This document shows positions 26,182 to 39,046 of a DNA stretch of 64,000 bases, one piece after another. The notes under the pieces are model-generated. The model was not told where the DNA came from. It was given only the letters and a program-made list of their open reading frames with translations, and ran no database searches. The DNA comes from Epiperipatus broadwayi. Lineage: Eukaryota; Onychophora; Udeonychophora; Euonychophora; Peripatidae. Where the stretch lies: the NCBI GenBank assembly GCA_028023455.1, contig JAQFVV010006726.1, positions 310,001 to 374,000 on the forward strand, in the 5' to 3' direction. Numbering within the stretch: position 1 is the stretch's first letter; every line of letters starts with the position of its first letter. A program made the translations under genes and the position numbers.

Positions 26182-27377
26182 TGCAAAAAGAGTTTGCTAT
26201 TAACTGAAAGGAGACTCTTTGATTCCTCTTGGAGGCCTTAAAGGAACTAAGCAGGCCAAATTTCTTAATGTCCACCCACCAACATGCATTAGCCAGCATG
26301 GTGAGTTTATTGTTTTTTACCTCTGAGTTTAAGATCAAGAAACATCATGATCTTTCTTCTCAGTTGCCTGATAAGGCAGAATGAATGTTTGTGTAAATGA
26401 TAATTTTTTTTCCAATGTATATGTACAATTATGACACACAAAAATAAATCATGGCCCTTATTCCCAGGAGGCTGTAAAATCACCAACCAAGGCAGTGGTT
26501 GGTGGCCAAAGGCAGATGGTGCTATAGAGATTTTGCAACCTCCATTTCAAGAAATAAAAATCCTGCTTTTTCAACTCTCATCAATAGCATTCTTTATGGT
26601 ACCTTACCTGAGATTTACTCAACAACCTTCATCCTTTTCTCACTATGATTCACCTGATGTTGGCTCATTTTTAATCCATCTCTAGAGAGCACATTGGACA
26701 TATTGATTAATAAACTCAAAAAAAATTGTCAAAGGGATTTAAACCTGGCCCCTCCCAACATATATGGAGCCACATGACAAACAATTCCCATACCTCCTTA
26801 AAAGTTCACTACTTTTCCACAGTGTGACTTTACTTACATTCATAAATAATCTATCTCTAATGGGATTGATTTTATCTGGGATTCACAGTGGCTTTCAATT
26901 CTTTCCCAAATTACTTCTAAAATCCAGTCTATCTGAATGAGAAAAATATCTCTGTGGAATTGATGTTTCCTAAGTGAACTCTGCTCCTCCAGAGACAAAG
27001 ACTTCAGAATTTCTATCCTTGTAAATTACTGAAGTATAGCCTGAGACTCTGTTATCAAAAAAATTTCTCATTTCATTTATAATAGAATATTTTAAAGCTT
27101 GTTTGGTTTTTATTGGTTGGCAGAATGTGTAATTTCTGTTTTGCATTGTAGAGTACTGTAATCCAAATTTATTGATCTCACATTGTGATTGTATTATCCA
27201 TTTACTTGTATTTACAAATATGTAATGTAGGAAGCATACCAATAGATCAAACAAGATCTTATTTAATAAGTACAGTAAAAAAAAATATTTAAAATTTCTA
27301 TTTAAAATATTTCTATTCCCAGACCAATTTGTTTTGAACTTATGGTTCACTTCAGTGAAGACTTATAAAATTTAGGT
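26179..27377. other. Less AT-rich island, no gene recognised
   Basis: 26179-26970 is noticeably less AT-rich and resembles a repeat of unknown family. It contains an 84-codon plus frame (26431-26685) and GGGATTTAAACCTGGCC (26737-26753), whose complement looks like a pol III box B. A 126-codon minus frame at 26970-27350 is one of the longer open frames outside transposons, but its translation has no motif I recognise, no signal peptide and a low-complexity N-terminal half. I do not call either as a gene. Confidence 0.35.
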
Positions 27378-27632
27378 ACTAGATCTAAAATATCAAAACG
27401 CAGCACTTATTTAATATGTAACTATTGAAAAAAAATGAAACTTTCAGAAATAAAAATGTCTTTAAATCCAGCTAACTCAAATATATGGTACATCTGAATT
27501 TGATTCAGTCCCATTATTTGAGTTTGACAGCTGGATGTAAAGACATTTTTATGTCTGAAAGTTTCAGATTTTCTTCTCAATAGTTACATATTAAATAAGT
27601 GCTGTGTTTTGATTTCATATTTTAGATCTAGT
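27378..27632. mobile_element. Short MITE-like inverted repeat
   Basis: Arms at 27378-27483 and 27515-27632 are reverse complements (ACTAGATCTAAAATAT..., then AAAATGTCTTTAAATCCAGCT in the left arm) around a ~30 bp centre, with a few mismatches and small indels. It is non-coding and could fold into one long hairpin. Termini and target duplication are not clear enough to name a superfamily. Confidence 0.65.
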
Positions 27633-27847
27633 GTCTGAATGTTTTAGCTTCTCTCTGAGGTAAGCCATAAGCTTGAAACCAATTAGTCTCAGGATAGAAC
27701 TATTCTAGATAGAGATTTTAAATATTTTCTCTTACTACACTTATTAAATAAGAACTTGTTTGAGTTATTGATATGTTCCCTATATTACATATTTGCAAAT
27801 AGAAGCTTTCAAAAACAACAACACATAATATATGATGTGCTTTATTG

Positions 27848-27889
<42 letters not shown>

Positions 27890-30800
27890 GCCCTTATCTG
27901 TAGGTCATAATAAGGTAGAAAGGTCAATTACTAAAAAAAATTTTAAATTTTAAGTTATGTTTGTATGATATATAAATAATAATAGGATAATTAAATTTTA
28001 TAGTACAATTTAAAGCTGAAAATACCTGGTATATAACAGTGTAATAAATTATTTTAAAAGAAAACAGTTAAATAAAGCTTAATAATATTCTTGCTTATGG
28101 TTGTAAAAGCTGGCCATATAAAATAATACAGCTATAAATAGTTAAAAAATATATTAATAATTTGAGTATAATATTTTAAAACTAATAAATTAAATAAATA
28201 CTATATGTAGTGTTATAATTGTATTTAATAGTCAAAATTAATAGAGTATATTTTAAAATGGACTTTAGGATGGTGAGAATTATATTTAGTTCTACAAGTT
28301 TTAATTATTTTCAAAATTTTATAAAATATATCAGTTTTGGTAATTTAGACTGAGACGTAAATAAAAAAAATCATCTGATAAAATTAGTAAAACACGTGAC
28401 TGTATATTATATACCTTCACACACACGCTTGTTAAAATAATAATAAAGTTTGTGAATTTGAAACTAAAATATAATTGCCATCGATCATTAAAGTAAAAGT
28501 TAAAATATTAAATATTGTTTTAATAATTGTTTTTAAAGTTTAAATCATTTTGGTAAAATTAAAATTGAATTTAAAAATACTAGTCTAAATAATATTTAAG
28601 ACATGACGTCATCAATTCTATATTATCAACGTCTATTCTGTTATAAGACTAAAATGGATAAATTTGTTCGCGCTAAAATATAGTTATTAACCAATCAACG
28701 GAGGTAAATTAGCAGACAAAATATAAGAATTAGACAGAGCGGAGGGAGAAGTAATGTGTAAGTGAAAGAGAAAGTAACACATTTTTGTAGCTGATAACAC
28801 CGTAGCTGGAAAAGTGATATAAATTTAAAATTTAGTATTTATTTTAAAAGTTCTTCTGTAACATATAATATATTTTGACTGTATCTACATGGATTGCTAA
28901 TTTTAAGAGTTATCTTACCAGGGAATTTTATTCGAGTTTAACCAAAAAACCTACAGTAGAGATGGAAGTACAAGGAAAAATACCTAAAAATATTGCTGAA
29001 GGAAAAATATTTGGAAATTGTCTTAATACAGCTTTATTTATGCTCAACCAGAAACTTAGTATTATAACTCAGAGAGATATAATTGGGACGTTATATGAAA
29101 ACTTAAAAGAAGTTACTTGCCGTCAGGAAAAAAAATTATGACGCACCAATTTTACAAGGCTAATTTAAAGTTATTTTATTCTTCTCTATGGAAAAATTTA
29201 ATATGCGTTTTTTATTATAAAGAAAATAATGATGAAGAAAGAATGTTTATCTTTAAAGGAAAACATTATTAAAAATATAGTATCAGAATTTTAAAATAAA
29301 GAAAAGTTTATAGAAGGATATGAAAGAGTTATTATGTTTAGAGAAAAGGAGCCGAAAACTTTATTTAATCAGAGAAAAATATTATAAAGTATTCAATGGA
29401 AGAAATGCTTGATTTAAAAAAAGATATAAACTTAAATTACCTAATGAAAAAAAATGGATCCATGGAAACAGAAAAATTTTATTTAGATATTTGAAAAAAA
29501 AAAAAAAAGTACCAAGAAGATGCATCGGAGAAGTCGCGCGGGAAAATACTAGCAGACAATAGTAGAAGAGAATATCATGAATTAATAATTGTATACAATA
29601 TTGTGAAAACCAAGGATTGTCGTCTATGAATATTTATTAAACATAGTAGTGATTGTTTTACTTTAAAATAGAACATTAAGTGACTGAAGAAGAAATAAAA
29701 TAATATTTTTTTTTTTAGCTTTAATATGAACGATTTTCAAGCAAGTTCGATAAAGAAGTACCGTAAATATAATTTAAATATTTTTATTGATTAGATTTAA
29801 AATATAAAATGCTATGTGAGATTAGGGAAAACATATAAACATAAATTTAGTAATAATAAAAAAATTAAATATAATAGCTTAATAGAATGATAGAAATATT
29901 GTTTTAAAAATAAAGTATGTATGGAAGTCTAATATCTACAAGAATTAATGGGATGGTGAAGCCTACAGAACACGATCGAGAAGATAAAGATCGTTTTGGT
30001 AATTTTGATATTTATTCATAATGCATAATGTATTTTTTTTAGATCATCTATTGATTAAGAATGATGTGTGAAAGTTTAAATTCTATGTACACATTTTATA
30101 CAACATTAAAACATATTCTGAGATAGGAATAATTTTAAATGCATGCAATAAGTTATTTAAAGTATAATTAATAATATAAGTATCAGAACAATTGTGTGAT
30201 TCTTTTGAACTTTCATGTTGCAAAATATTCAGATATTTTAAAATAGTTTGTATATGATAAATATACAAGAAAAGTAGTAAAAGATTTTCTTAAAGAACAG
30301 CGGTATAGTTCTGAAATAAAATGAATTTTATTATTGTTAGAAATGCAGATAGGAATTTGTCGATGTACTGTATAGAAAAATCTTGAGGAATAAGATCGGA
30401 TAGTGACTTGGTAGTACTAGTGTAGAGGAAACCAAGATGATGTTTTTGTTAAGAAATAAGAGAAATAAAGTATTTGGATCATAGTTAGTTTGTGTGATTT
30501 CAGTATAGCTAACTAAGCCCTATCACTGAACACATATATTTTGGACAGTGTTTGCTTTTGCGTATCGTTAAACTTCTTGATGTTATAATAAAGCTGAAGA
30601 AATAGCTTTAGCATCATTCCTATAATAGAGGTGGATAGACAAATAAAGGTCACTCCTCTATAGTGTTTTTTTTTTAATTCACTGTGCCATTATTGTCAAG
30701 GTTTATGACGGATAATATTCTAGTTATATTTTTGATCCTGTGCATCTATTTTCGCTATCCTTGTTTCGTGAATCTGCATCGTCAGAAAGATATTTTCAAA

Positions 30801-32515
30801 GAAATAATGAATAAAATAGAACTGAAGATACGTTATCATTTATGTAAGAATAGTTTATTTACTGGAATGTGTTAGAATTGTGTAACTTTAAAAGTGAAAG
30901 TACAAAATATCATAAAGAGAGAAAGAATCATATGATACAGTTTAAAATTAATTCGGAAATGAATGTAATATTTAACAAAGAGAAATCTAAACAAAGTTTC
31001 ATTTTAAAAGTGATAATGAAATTTTAATGTTTTAAATAATTTTTTAAAAAAAAAAAGAAAATAAATATTGCATATTTATTAAGAAAATAATTCAATAATG
31101 TGTAATAGACATATATATTTGTGCATGGTATGTTAATGATTGTAAATATCATCCAAAGCAAGGCTTGAATGAGTATATTAGATTAATAAATATCGGATAA
31201 TGAACAATCAAACCTAATACCGAATGTATAAGAATGTTTGAATTATTAGTAGGAATCCATACAACCAATATAAAATAGAGTTTTGTTATTTTGTGGAATG
31301 TTTACTACGAATGTAAAATTTTGTAAAAATATAATTTTAATAATAGTAGGGATACAAAGTATTAATGATAATTATATAATAAATACATTTTGTAACAAGC
31401 TAAACTATAATAGGAAATCCAATAATAATAATACTGTATTTTCTTAAGTATTTAAAAGATAAGAGTTAACTAGAAAAATAAGTAGAAGTTTGATTTCATT
31501 TTTTATAAACTAGTAAAATAATTTTGTGATAGGAGAGTAAGGATATCCATGTACATAATGTAAAATATTGTTATTTGTTTATGTTATTAATAAACTTTGT
31601 TGTAAATTTATATTAAAGTTTTGTGTCTTCGTTATTATTTCTCCACATGGGTGCATGATATCATTATACACTTATAATAGAAATAGACATATAGTTTTGC
31701 ACAAAATAGGTAAACATAAAAGTATTATAATGATTTTGAAAATTTATGTGTATGATAAAATTAAAAGATCATAATTATATCATTTATTGGTCATAAATTG
31801 GCTGCCACAATATTACATTAACTTATATGCTTACGTATGCCACACGTATTCTGTTGTCAGATTATTAAAATACTACCACGTATTTAATTATTTATTTCAT
31901 TTAGGAAGTAAGAAAATTATATTATACTATTATTATTATTAGTATTATTTATTATTGTTAGTTACTGCGTAGTGAATTATGACATAAAATTCCCTTTTCA
32001 TAGTTTGCTACCGTAATTTTAAATCAGTTAGAATACAATTAATGAACCTGAGATTTTATTTGATTTTATTTTATTTATCCTATTTATTTACTTAATTTTA
32101 TTTAATTGAGCTAGATTCTTATTACAAAGAATATTAAGACATGATTATTATTTTAGTTGTAGTGAAAAGAGCTTAGAAAATCGTAAGAATACTATAAGTT
32201 AGTTATTTAATATAGTAAAATGGGAATAGTGTTCTTATGCCATTGAGATAGTATCATGTGGATAATATCTCAATGTAGTCTATCTCGTTCCCCGTATCGT
32301 CACTCCATGTCTCATGAAAATAGGAAATATTTATTAATTCATTTTAGAAATATAACCGTATTTGTATTTTAAAAATTAGAGCTAGTAATCAATTTTAATT
32401 AACTCTGAATATTTCATTTATTTATATGTTAACTGAGCTAGAACCCATAAATTTTAAATAGTATATAAAATTTTGGAGAGGACGAGAGAGGTGGGGGAGG
32501 TTAGAATATATATAT
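27633..32515. other. AT-rich stretch, no recognised gene
   Basis: Includes a (TA)n tract at 27850-27886. An 88-codon plus frame at 28875-29141 has mixed, protein-like composition (KPTVEMEVQGKIPKNIAEGK) and follows a less AT-rich stretch (28600-28850), but I cannot assign it. Following frames are stop-rich. A 10 bp perfect stem (CATTGAGATA / TATCTCAATG) lies at 32241-32275. A purine-rich tract at 32474-32502 precedes the Ty3/gypsy LTR. Confidence 0.45.
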
Positions 32516-33217
32516 TGAAATGTTTTACACCTGTTTCACCTATTATCTTCGATAATAGTATATATTTGTTGTACTCAGATGGTGTGTATTTCTTAAATTT
32601 TAAAAACTTTGTGTTTATAATATTGTGAGTATGTGCATATATAATCATCCTATTAATATAAAATTACAGTCTCAAATATTTATATACGGACATATTCAAT
32701 TTAGATTTGTTAAAACTGAAATAAACATAACTGTGTAATTAAAATTTATCTATATAGCAGCATAATAAGTTTAAAATTATAATATTACTTATTTTTCAAT
32801 ATTCTTTCTAAATAATTATTTTTTTAAGTCAGTATTTATTTTAAATAATTTCCAAGTTTTCAATTCTTTTTGTTTGCTTAAAATTACAAGCAGAAAGTTT
32901 TATCAGTTTTAACACTTCCTTCTAAAAATAAATCTTTGGTCAAAATTTGACCTATGCAAAAAATTATAACCAAGACCAATTATAATATTCAGTCAGGCAT
33001 AAATCTATACAAAAATCTACGCAAATTGCTTGTGACCATTCTCTTGAAAATATATCTTTTAACCATGATGTCAATTAAAACAATAGTCTTTCCAAGTCCA
33101 GATTTAGCTATACTAAATATTTTACCAACTGGATATTTGGTTAACGGCTAGTTTGAACTAGTCATCTTGTGATGTGGCATGACTCAAAATAGGAGGTTAC
33201 TACTGTCAAAAATACAG

Positions 33218-33260
33218 CATAAAAAAGGGCCAAAATAGCCATCAAGTCTCTTCTCTTCCA
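33218..33260 (+). promoter_or_regulatory. Candidate LTR core promoter
   Basis: CATAAAAAAGG (33218-33228) resembles a TATA box and lies about 25-30 bp before ATCAAGTCTCTTC, a possible initiator. The arrangement is conserved in the 3' LTR (43723 onward). This is placement by pattern only. If correct, transcription starts about 0.7 kb into the LTR and leaves over 3 kb of R-U5. Confidence 0.3.
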
Positions 33261-34006
33261 TCCATTCATCATCATTCGTCTTAATTTTTGCTGTTGCTGT
33301 GAACATTGTGATTGCTGCCAAAACTATTTCCAAAGACCAGAGCTGAAGCTAAGTAAGAAAACTGTTCCTGCCATTTAAGAAAGGTGAATCTAAAAAAACT
33401 ACTATCCAAGCTGCTCCAAAGGCGACAGTGGGCTAGAGACAAAGAGACAGCCATTTGCTCTTTGCCGAGCGGCTACCGATAAGAGAAGACCTCAACCATG
33501 CCCAGCAGAGTAAGAAAGAAGCTATACCTGAGAGACCAGAGAGTTCCTGACCAGAGAAATGGAGAAAGCTGCCACAGAAATAAATTTGTGAAGCTACATC
33601 CGGACTAAAACCTAAGAGAATCCCAGCCTGACTGAATATAAAGAGAAGCATAATGAACAATGCCTTAAAGACTTTCCGGTAAATCCTTTCTGCCAATTAT
33701 TAAATTTCATAACTAAACATATACTAAATGAAAGCTAGATAAATAAATCACATAATTATTTATATTTTCTAAATGTTCAACTAAAATGTTTATCGTAAAT
33801 TTGTTTTAAATCTTAGAACACACTCAATTCTTGCTTGATCATTTATAATTTAAATAATCACACACATCTAGTTTCTATAAAACCATACAATAAATTCTTG
33901 TCTAAATTATTATCTTATTGATCATTTTATGCAATTTATTCTTATTTTATAAGTTCATGTTTATTGATTTATGCTGTGTTTTTATCAGAACGGAGTCTGG
34001 TGTGTT

Positions 34007-34030
34007 AATAAATTATCGGGGGGAGGGAAG
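34007..34030 (+). terminator. Candidate polyadenylation signal in the LTR
   Basis: AATAAA (34007-34012) is followed within a few bases by a G-rich tract (GGGGGGAGGG). The same pair is present in the 3' LTR near 44523-44545. Many other AATAAA hexamers occur by chance in this DNA. Confidence 0.2.
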
Positions 34031-34129
34031 TGAGCAATCACTTTTATTATATCGGAGTATTGCGATATAATGAATATAGATAAGACACTTTTCTGAATTA
34101 TATTTGTGCTAGAGTGAATCGGTAATTAT

Positions 34130-34740
34130 AATGCCTGAAAGAGTTATTTAAAATCTTTTACTAAAGTTATTTAAAAATGTACATTTGCATATATTATTTA
34201 AAACGCATCTTTTTCTCAAGTTATTGAAAATGAAAATGTTTTTGCTAAAGTTATTTAAAATGTATATTTAGCGTATACTATTTAAAACGCATCTTTATTA
34301 CTTAAAATGCATCTTTTTCTCAAGTTATTTGAAATTACAATCTTTTGCTAAAGTTCTTTAAAATGGAAATGTTTGCCAAAGTTATTTAAAATGTATATTT
34401 TGCGTATATTATTTAAAACGCATCTTTTCCTCAAGTTATCTAAAATGAAAAGGTTTGCTAAAGTAAGTTAAAATGGATATATTGCGTATATTATTTAAAA
34501 TGCAGATTGTGCCCAGATTATTTAAGAATTATATTTGCGTAAATGATTTAAAATATGTATTTTGCCAGTTATTTGAAAAAGTATATTTTACGCAAGCTAT
34601 TTAAAATGTAGGTTTGCATCCGCTATTTAAAACATTTTGCATTATTAGTAAGGTCTATTTTGACGAGTTATTTAGGATGAGTAATTTATTTAAAAATCAA
34701 TAATTTGCGTGAGCTATTTTATAACTCTTATTTTATTATT
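34130..34740 (+). repeat. AT-rich periodic repeat block in the 5' LTR
   Basis: Repeated units of about 22-30 bp built on AAGTTATTTAAAATG and GTATATTATTTAAAACGC, irregularly alternating. The 3' LTR has the same block at about 44650-45260. Confidence 0.7.
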
Positions 34741-35073
34741 TAACAATCAGTTTGATATTAGAGGTAGTTATACTACATATAACTAATGTTCCCCAGTTCT
34801 AAAAATCATAAGTTTGCTATAACTTCGTTTAATTAGAGAACAGTAGCTATGCAGAAAAACCTTAAATCAGATTTTCATTATCACCTTTATCGTATAATTT
34901 AATAAGCTCATTTATGAACTGACCGGTGGGAGTAGCACTGAAGAAGCTAAGATTTTGGCGTAATTAATTTATAAAATATTAATTTAGTGTTGCGAATGTA
35001 TTGCTAATTTGCATAAAAATGCATATCTACTTGCTAAATCTATAATGGCCCACCTCAAGATTGTTCCACGTCC

Positions 35074-35147
35074 AGTCACGCCTCGAAAGTTTAGGCCACT
35101 GCAACATTTCTTCGTATTTCATCAAGTCACGCCTCGAAACTTTAGGC
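35074..35147 (+). repeat. Paired 23 bp motif in the LTR
   Basis: AGTCACGCCTCGAAA plus TTTAGGC occurs at 35074 and 35125, 51 bp apart, with one mismatch. The 3' LTR has the same pair at about 45599 and 45650. It is the most GC-rich short motif of the LTR. Confidence 0.6.
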
Positions 35148-35837
35148 AAATGTGACAGTTATTCATATATAATGAAACCAAAGCATTTCTAAAGGGCTCA
35201 TAAGCCACTCTTCTGTTTACTAAATAAAAGGCCCCTTCCATTATAGCAAGAAGATTGGTTAGGGAACTGTTTACTAGGTAATAAACCCAATTAAGAATGC
35301 ATTCGAGTCGCACTTATCTGATAGTATAGTTTCTAATGCACTAGAATCTGATGTTCCACTGCCACTACTTCTCAATTCAGTTTCCCTAGAAAGTCACTTC
35401 GGCATTGATCCGATCTAGAATCTGATTTCCGTTTATCTGTATAACAATTATATATCATGCAAATGTCTCTATAATATGATTTTAAATGTATTAATAATAT
35501 AATCTTAAACTTAGTATTTATAATATAATCGTAAACTTAGTAATTATAATATAATCTTAAACTTAATAATAATGATATAATCTTAAACTTAATAATAATA
35601 TAACCTTTATCATTTATCCATCAATCGCTCACTCTAGCTAGCTAACTATAACCGATTTCTAATATATAAAACATAGCATGAATTAGAACATGAAAGATGA
35701 CATAAGCTTATAAAGTCATATACTTTGTGATATTATTTTATACCCAACCAATTTCTAATATATAAAACATAGCATGAATTAGAACATGAAAGATGACATA
35801 AGCTTATAAATTCATATACTTTGTGATATTATTCTAT

Positions 35838-36247
35838 ACCCTGAGAACACACTCAATGCCTTGGAATATTGTTTTATAACCATGAGAATCTATTCTTTGC
35901 TTTGTAATATTATTTGATAACCTAGAGAATCCACTCCTTTCTTTCTAATATTATTTTGTAACCCTGAGAATCCACTCAATGCTTTGTAATATTACTTTAT
36001 AACCCTAAGAATCCAGTCATTGCTTTGCAATATTGTTTTATAACCCTGAGAATCCAGTCATTGCTTTGAAATATTGTTTTACAATCCTGAGAATCCACTC
36101 ATTGCTTTGTAATATTGTTTTATAACACTGAGAATCTATTCATTGTTTTATATTATTGTTTTATAACCCTGAGAATCCACTCAATACTTTGTAATATTAT
36201 TTTATAATCCTGAAAATCCACTCATGGCTTTGTGATATTATTTTATA
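35838..36247 (+). repeat. 41 bp tandem array in the 5' LTR, 10 units
   Basis: Units of 41 bp read ACCCTGAGAATCCACTCA followed by a TTGCTTTGTAATATTGTTTTATA spacer, from ACCCTGAGAACAC at 35838 to ACCCTAGTG at 36248. The distance is exactly ten periods. The 3' LTR holds eleven (46266-46716). Confidence 0.85.
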
Positions 36248-36632
36248 ACCCTAGTGTTCACTCACCTGTGTGTGAGCTAGCTATACACAACTTGCTATGC
36301 TTCAGTATTTATTAAATGTTGTATTAAATTTATGAAATATAAATTTGTCTCATTACTTGCCCATTATCTTATGAATCACTAGTTAAGTTATATAATAGAA
36401 TATGTAATAGGGGGGAACGTCTCATGTTTTACTGCTTTGCTATTGCTAGAATGTGATCAAAGAGATATCGAGTGTAACTTCAGGCATGTCATCTGCGATG
36501 GGTTGACTGAAAGCACGAGTGAGAGAGTTAGGGTATGATCAGACATAGGGTATTACTATCCCGACTTGGTCAGCCTTTGGTTCTCTGGCTTGGACTCTCA
36601 GTCTGTTGAGCAAATGTACAAACCTGACCATT

Positions 36633-36885
36633 ACATAGGTATATTTTTTTCCCAGAGTTAGTGACCCAATGTGTGGCTTAGACTAAGTACACAACCCTGA
36701 GTAGAGTTATTATATGTTTTAATTCCAAATATCATTGCAGTATGACAAAAATATGTGTTACATAGGTATTTTTTTTTTCCCAGAGTTAGTGACCCAATGT
36801 GTGGCTTAGACTAAGTACACAACCCTGAGTAGAGTTATTATATGTTTTAATTCCAAATATCATTGCAGTATGACAAAAATATGTG
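36633..36885 (+). repeat. 128 bp tandem duplication at the LTR/leader junction
   Basis: TTACATAGGTAT...CCCAGAGTTAGTGACCC begins at 36631 and again at 36759. The two copies are almost identical and differ mainly in a T run. The duplicated block includes the last bases of the LTR (TTACA), where a primer-binding site would be expected, but no TGG-type site is visible at 36636. Confidence 0.75.
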
Positions 36886-37344
36886 TAAATTAAGCAAAAC
36901 AACCCATAATCTAGTATTAAAATTGATAAATAATTGAGTTTGTAAATAATTTAAATAAATTGGTGATTCAGAAAGGGATGAGCAAGAGAAAGATCAAGCA
37001 AGAAAAAGAAATACACAAATGATCAGGCAAGAAAAAGAAATACACGCGTACTGCAAAAAAAAAGTTTTATATTTTAAGGGAGAAACCACAGGTGGCAAGA
37101 CAGAAGCTGGGTGAGTCTGAAAATTTAATTTATTATTTAGATGTGCTTATTATATATTTAATTATATATTATTTAAAAGTGTCAGGTGGCAAATAATAAT
37201 GGGCCAAGAACAGGAATGGTTGAGGTAGTTATAGGTAGTCAGTTCTGGGGGAGTAAGCGGCAAGTCAGCTGTCAGATATAAAAATAAAAGAAGCAGATCA
37301 AAGAAAGTAATAGTACTAAAATATATATAGAAAATAAAAATAAA

Positions 37345-37896
37345 ATGGAAGAAGAAAGAAAAGAAGAGGAAAAAGAGGAACAGAAGAAGCAGATAGAAAA
37401 GAAAATAGGAAATGGGGGTAAAACTTTGAGATCAGGGAGATTAGTAAAAGATAGTAGTAGCAATGTGGAAGAGGAAGTAACAGGTAGCATAAATGATAGC
37501 ATAGAAGAGGAAAGGGGGCCAAAACCAAAACAAGAAAAGAGGCATAGGGAAAAATGGGAAGTAGTAAATGAGGCACTAAGCCTCATGACAGTAATAGAAA
37601 TGATGAAGAAAAATAATGAGATGATGAAGAAAAATAATGAGAGAGAGGAAGAAAAAGATAGAAGAGATAGAGAAGAAAAAGAAAGAGATAAAGCTGAAAA
37701 GGAAGAAAAAGAAAGAAGAGATAGAGCTGAGATGGATGAAAAAGAAAGAAGAGATAAGGAAGAAAAAGAAAAAGATAAGGCTGAAAGGGAAGAAAAAGAA
37801 AAAAGAGATAGGAAAGAAATGTGTCAATATATAGAGCACATATTTGACAGCAAGGTAGAACAGAGGTTTCAAACTCTCCTCCAATGGGAGAATTAA
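37345..37896 (+). pseudogene. gag: Gag N-terminal region, charged coiled coil
   Basis: A 183-codon open frame, mostly K/E/R with repeated EEKERRDR-type heptad-like stretches (residues about 95-160), framed by a start MEEERKEEEKEEQKK and a more ordinary tail (FDSKVEQRFQTLLQ). It lies between the leader and the capsid-like region, as expected for the start of Gag. Long charged coiled coils at the Gag N-terminus are seen in some animal Ty3/gypsy elements, where they may promote assembly. The next ~490 bp (to about 38390) continue with K/E-rich pieces in several frames, so the region is split by frameshifts and stops. The assignment rests on position and composition, not on a diagnostic motif. 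Confidence 0.55.
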
Positions 37897-38390
37897 CAAT
37901 TGAATGTAAAAAACAAAATAAGGAAACACAGAAGGAGTGTAAAGGGATCAGACTAGCTTGAGGACAGTAAATGGGCAGGTCCTCACAGTAAGGAGCAAGC
38001 TAGAATGGCAGTGAGAGAGCTTACATAAAGAGATAACAGATGTAAGAAAAGAAACAGAGAAAAAAGTGGAGGACATAGAAAGAGAGTTAAAGAAAATGAA
38101 TAAAGGGACTGCAGAAGGAAGAATAGATATATTACAGGAGATACAGGGGCTGTAGGAGAGAGTAGATAGGGTAAAAAGGAGCAGAAAGAGACAGCATGGG
38201 TAGGATAAGAGAATTAGTACCAAAAAGAATCAAGTTAGATAGTGAAGGCAAGGGGGAAGCTGAAGTTTGAAACATATGAAGAAAAGAAGCCAGAAGAGAA
38301 GATAGAGGAGGCACAGAGACAGAAACAAAAGAGTATACCCATCAGGATAAAGTAGCCTGTGTCAGGGATAGAGAAAGCGTCCAAAGCCAT

Positions 38391-39046
38391 ATGATAATAA
38401 GAGGGGAAGAGGGCCTTAAGGGAGGAGTGAACATAGAAAGCACCAGAGAAGGGGTGATAGGCATAGATACAGTTAGGCAACAGACATACCTGTCAAAATA
38501 TATACAGGTCAAAACCTTTAAAGGAGAGGTCGGTGAAAGTCCTCGGACACACCTTCATAGTCTAACTGAGTTGTTTAGGTTCCAGCAGGTAGACGCTTAG
38601 GACCAAATCATGCTAGCCATGCACTACCTACAAGCGTATTGCCAGTCCTGGTGGGACTGCTATAAAGAAAAGCCTCACACATTTGAGCAGTATGTGGCAT
38701 CCCTAGTAAGGACCTTCTGGAGCGAGGAAAGACAGGATGGGATTTACCATACTGTGCTCAGAGAACACTATGGGTCTGTCACAAGGGAGACACATACACA
38801 ATTTTTATGCACCAGGTGGCCTGTCTCAGATCCTTGAATGCCTTTCCATTTACTGAGACTCAAATAATATGTATAATCCAGCAGAATATGCCTGGGTATG
38901 TGCAACAGATGATGGTGGGATGTAGGATACATACAGTGGAGGAGATGGCAGCTTTCCTAACCGCCATAGACCATACCCCAATGCACAAAGAAATGCCTGA
39001 GAAAGTTAGGAAGTTAGATCATGTTAAGTGCCAGGCTGTTATTTAG
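38391..39046 (+). pseudogene. gag: Gag capsid-like region, broken
   Basis: The frame from 38391 reads KTFKGEVGESPRTHLHSL, then after an in-frame TAG at 38598 MLAMHYLQAYCQSWWDCYK and FWSEERQDGIY. After a shift near 38812 it reads SLNAFPFTETQIICIIQQN. This order (F.G...P..W/H, a helix, then A..W, then a C-terminal helix bundle) is that of the retrotransposon capsid fold, where CA forms the particle around the RNA. I see no CCHC zinc knuckle between here and the protease (39047-39171). Either it has decayed or this lineage lacks it. At least one stop and one frameshift make it inactive. Confidence 0.6.

Larger units (their letters stand above)
32516..36635 (+). repeat. 5' LTR, 4120 bp
   Basis: Aligned end to end with 42995-47111. 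Contents in order: an AT-rich 5' part; a possible core promoter near 33218; a G-rich tract at 34018-34027; an AT-rich periodic block at 34130-34740; two copies of AGTCACGCCTCGAAA (35074 and 35125); a 96 bp tandem duplication (about 35650-35845) that is single in the 3' LTR; and ten 41 bp units. Two short frames conserved between the LTRs (plus 32954-33151, minus 33433-33696) have no recognisable product. Confidence 0.85.

Noticed and set aside
26970-27350. 126-codon minus-strand open frame
   Set aside because: No recognisable motif, low-complexity first half and no sign of splice or promoter signals. It lies beside a MITE.
35838-36247. CRISPR-like array (regular 41 bp period)
   Set aside because: Units are contiguous imperfect tandem repeats without unique spacers, inside an LTR and repeated in the other LTR.
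37272-38480. Minus-strand frames of 60-117 codons rich in F, L and S
   Set aside because: Shadows of the K/E/R-rich gag coiled-coil codons read on the opposite strand.
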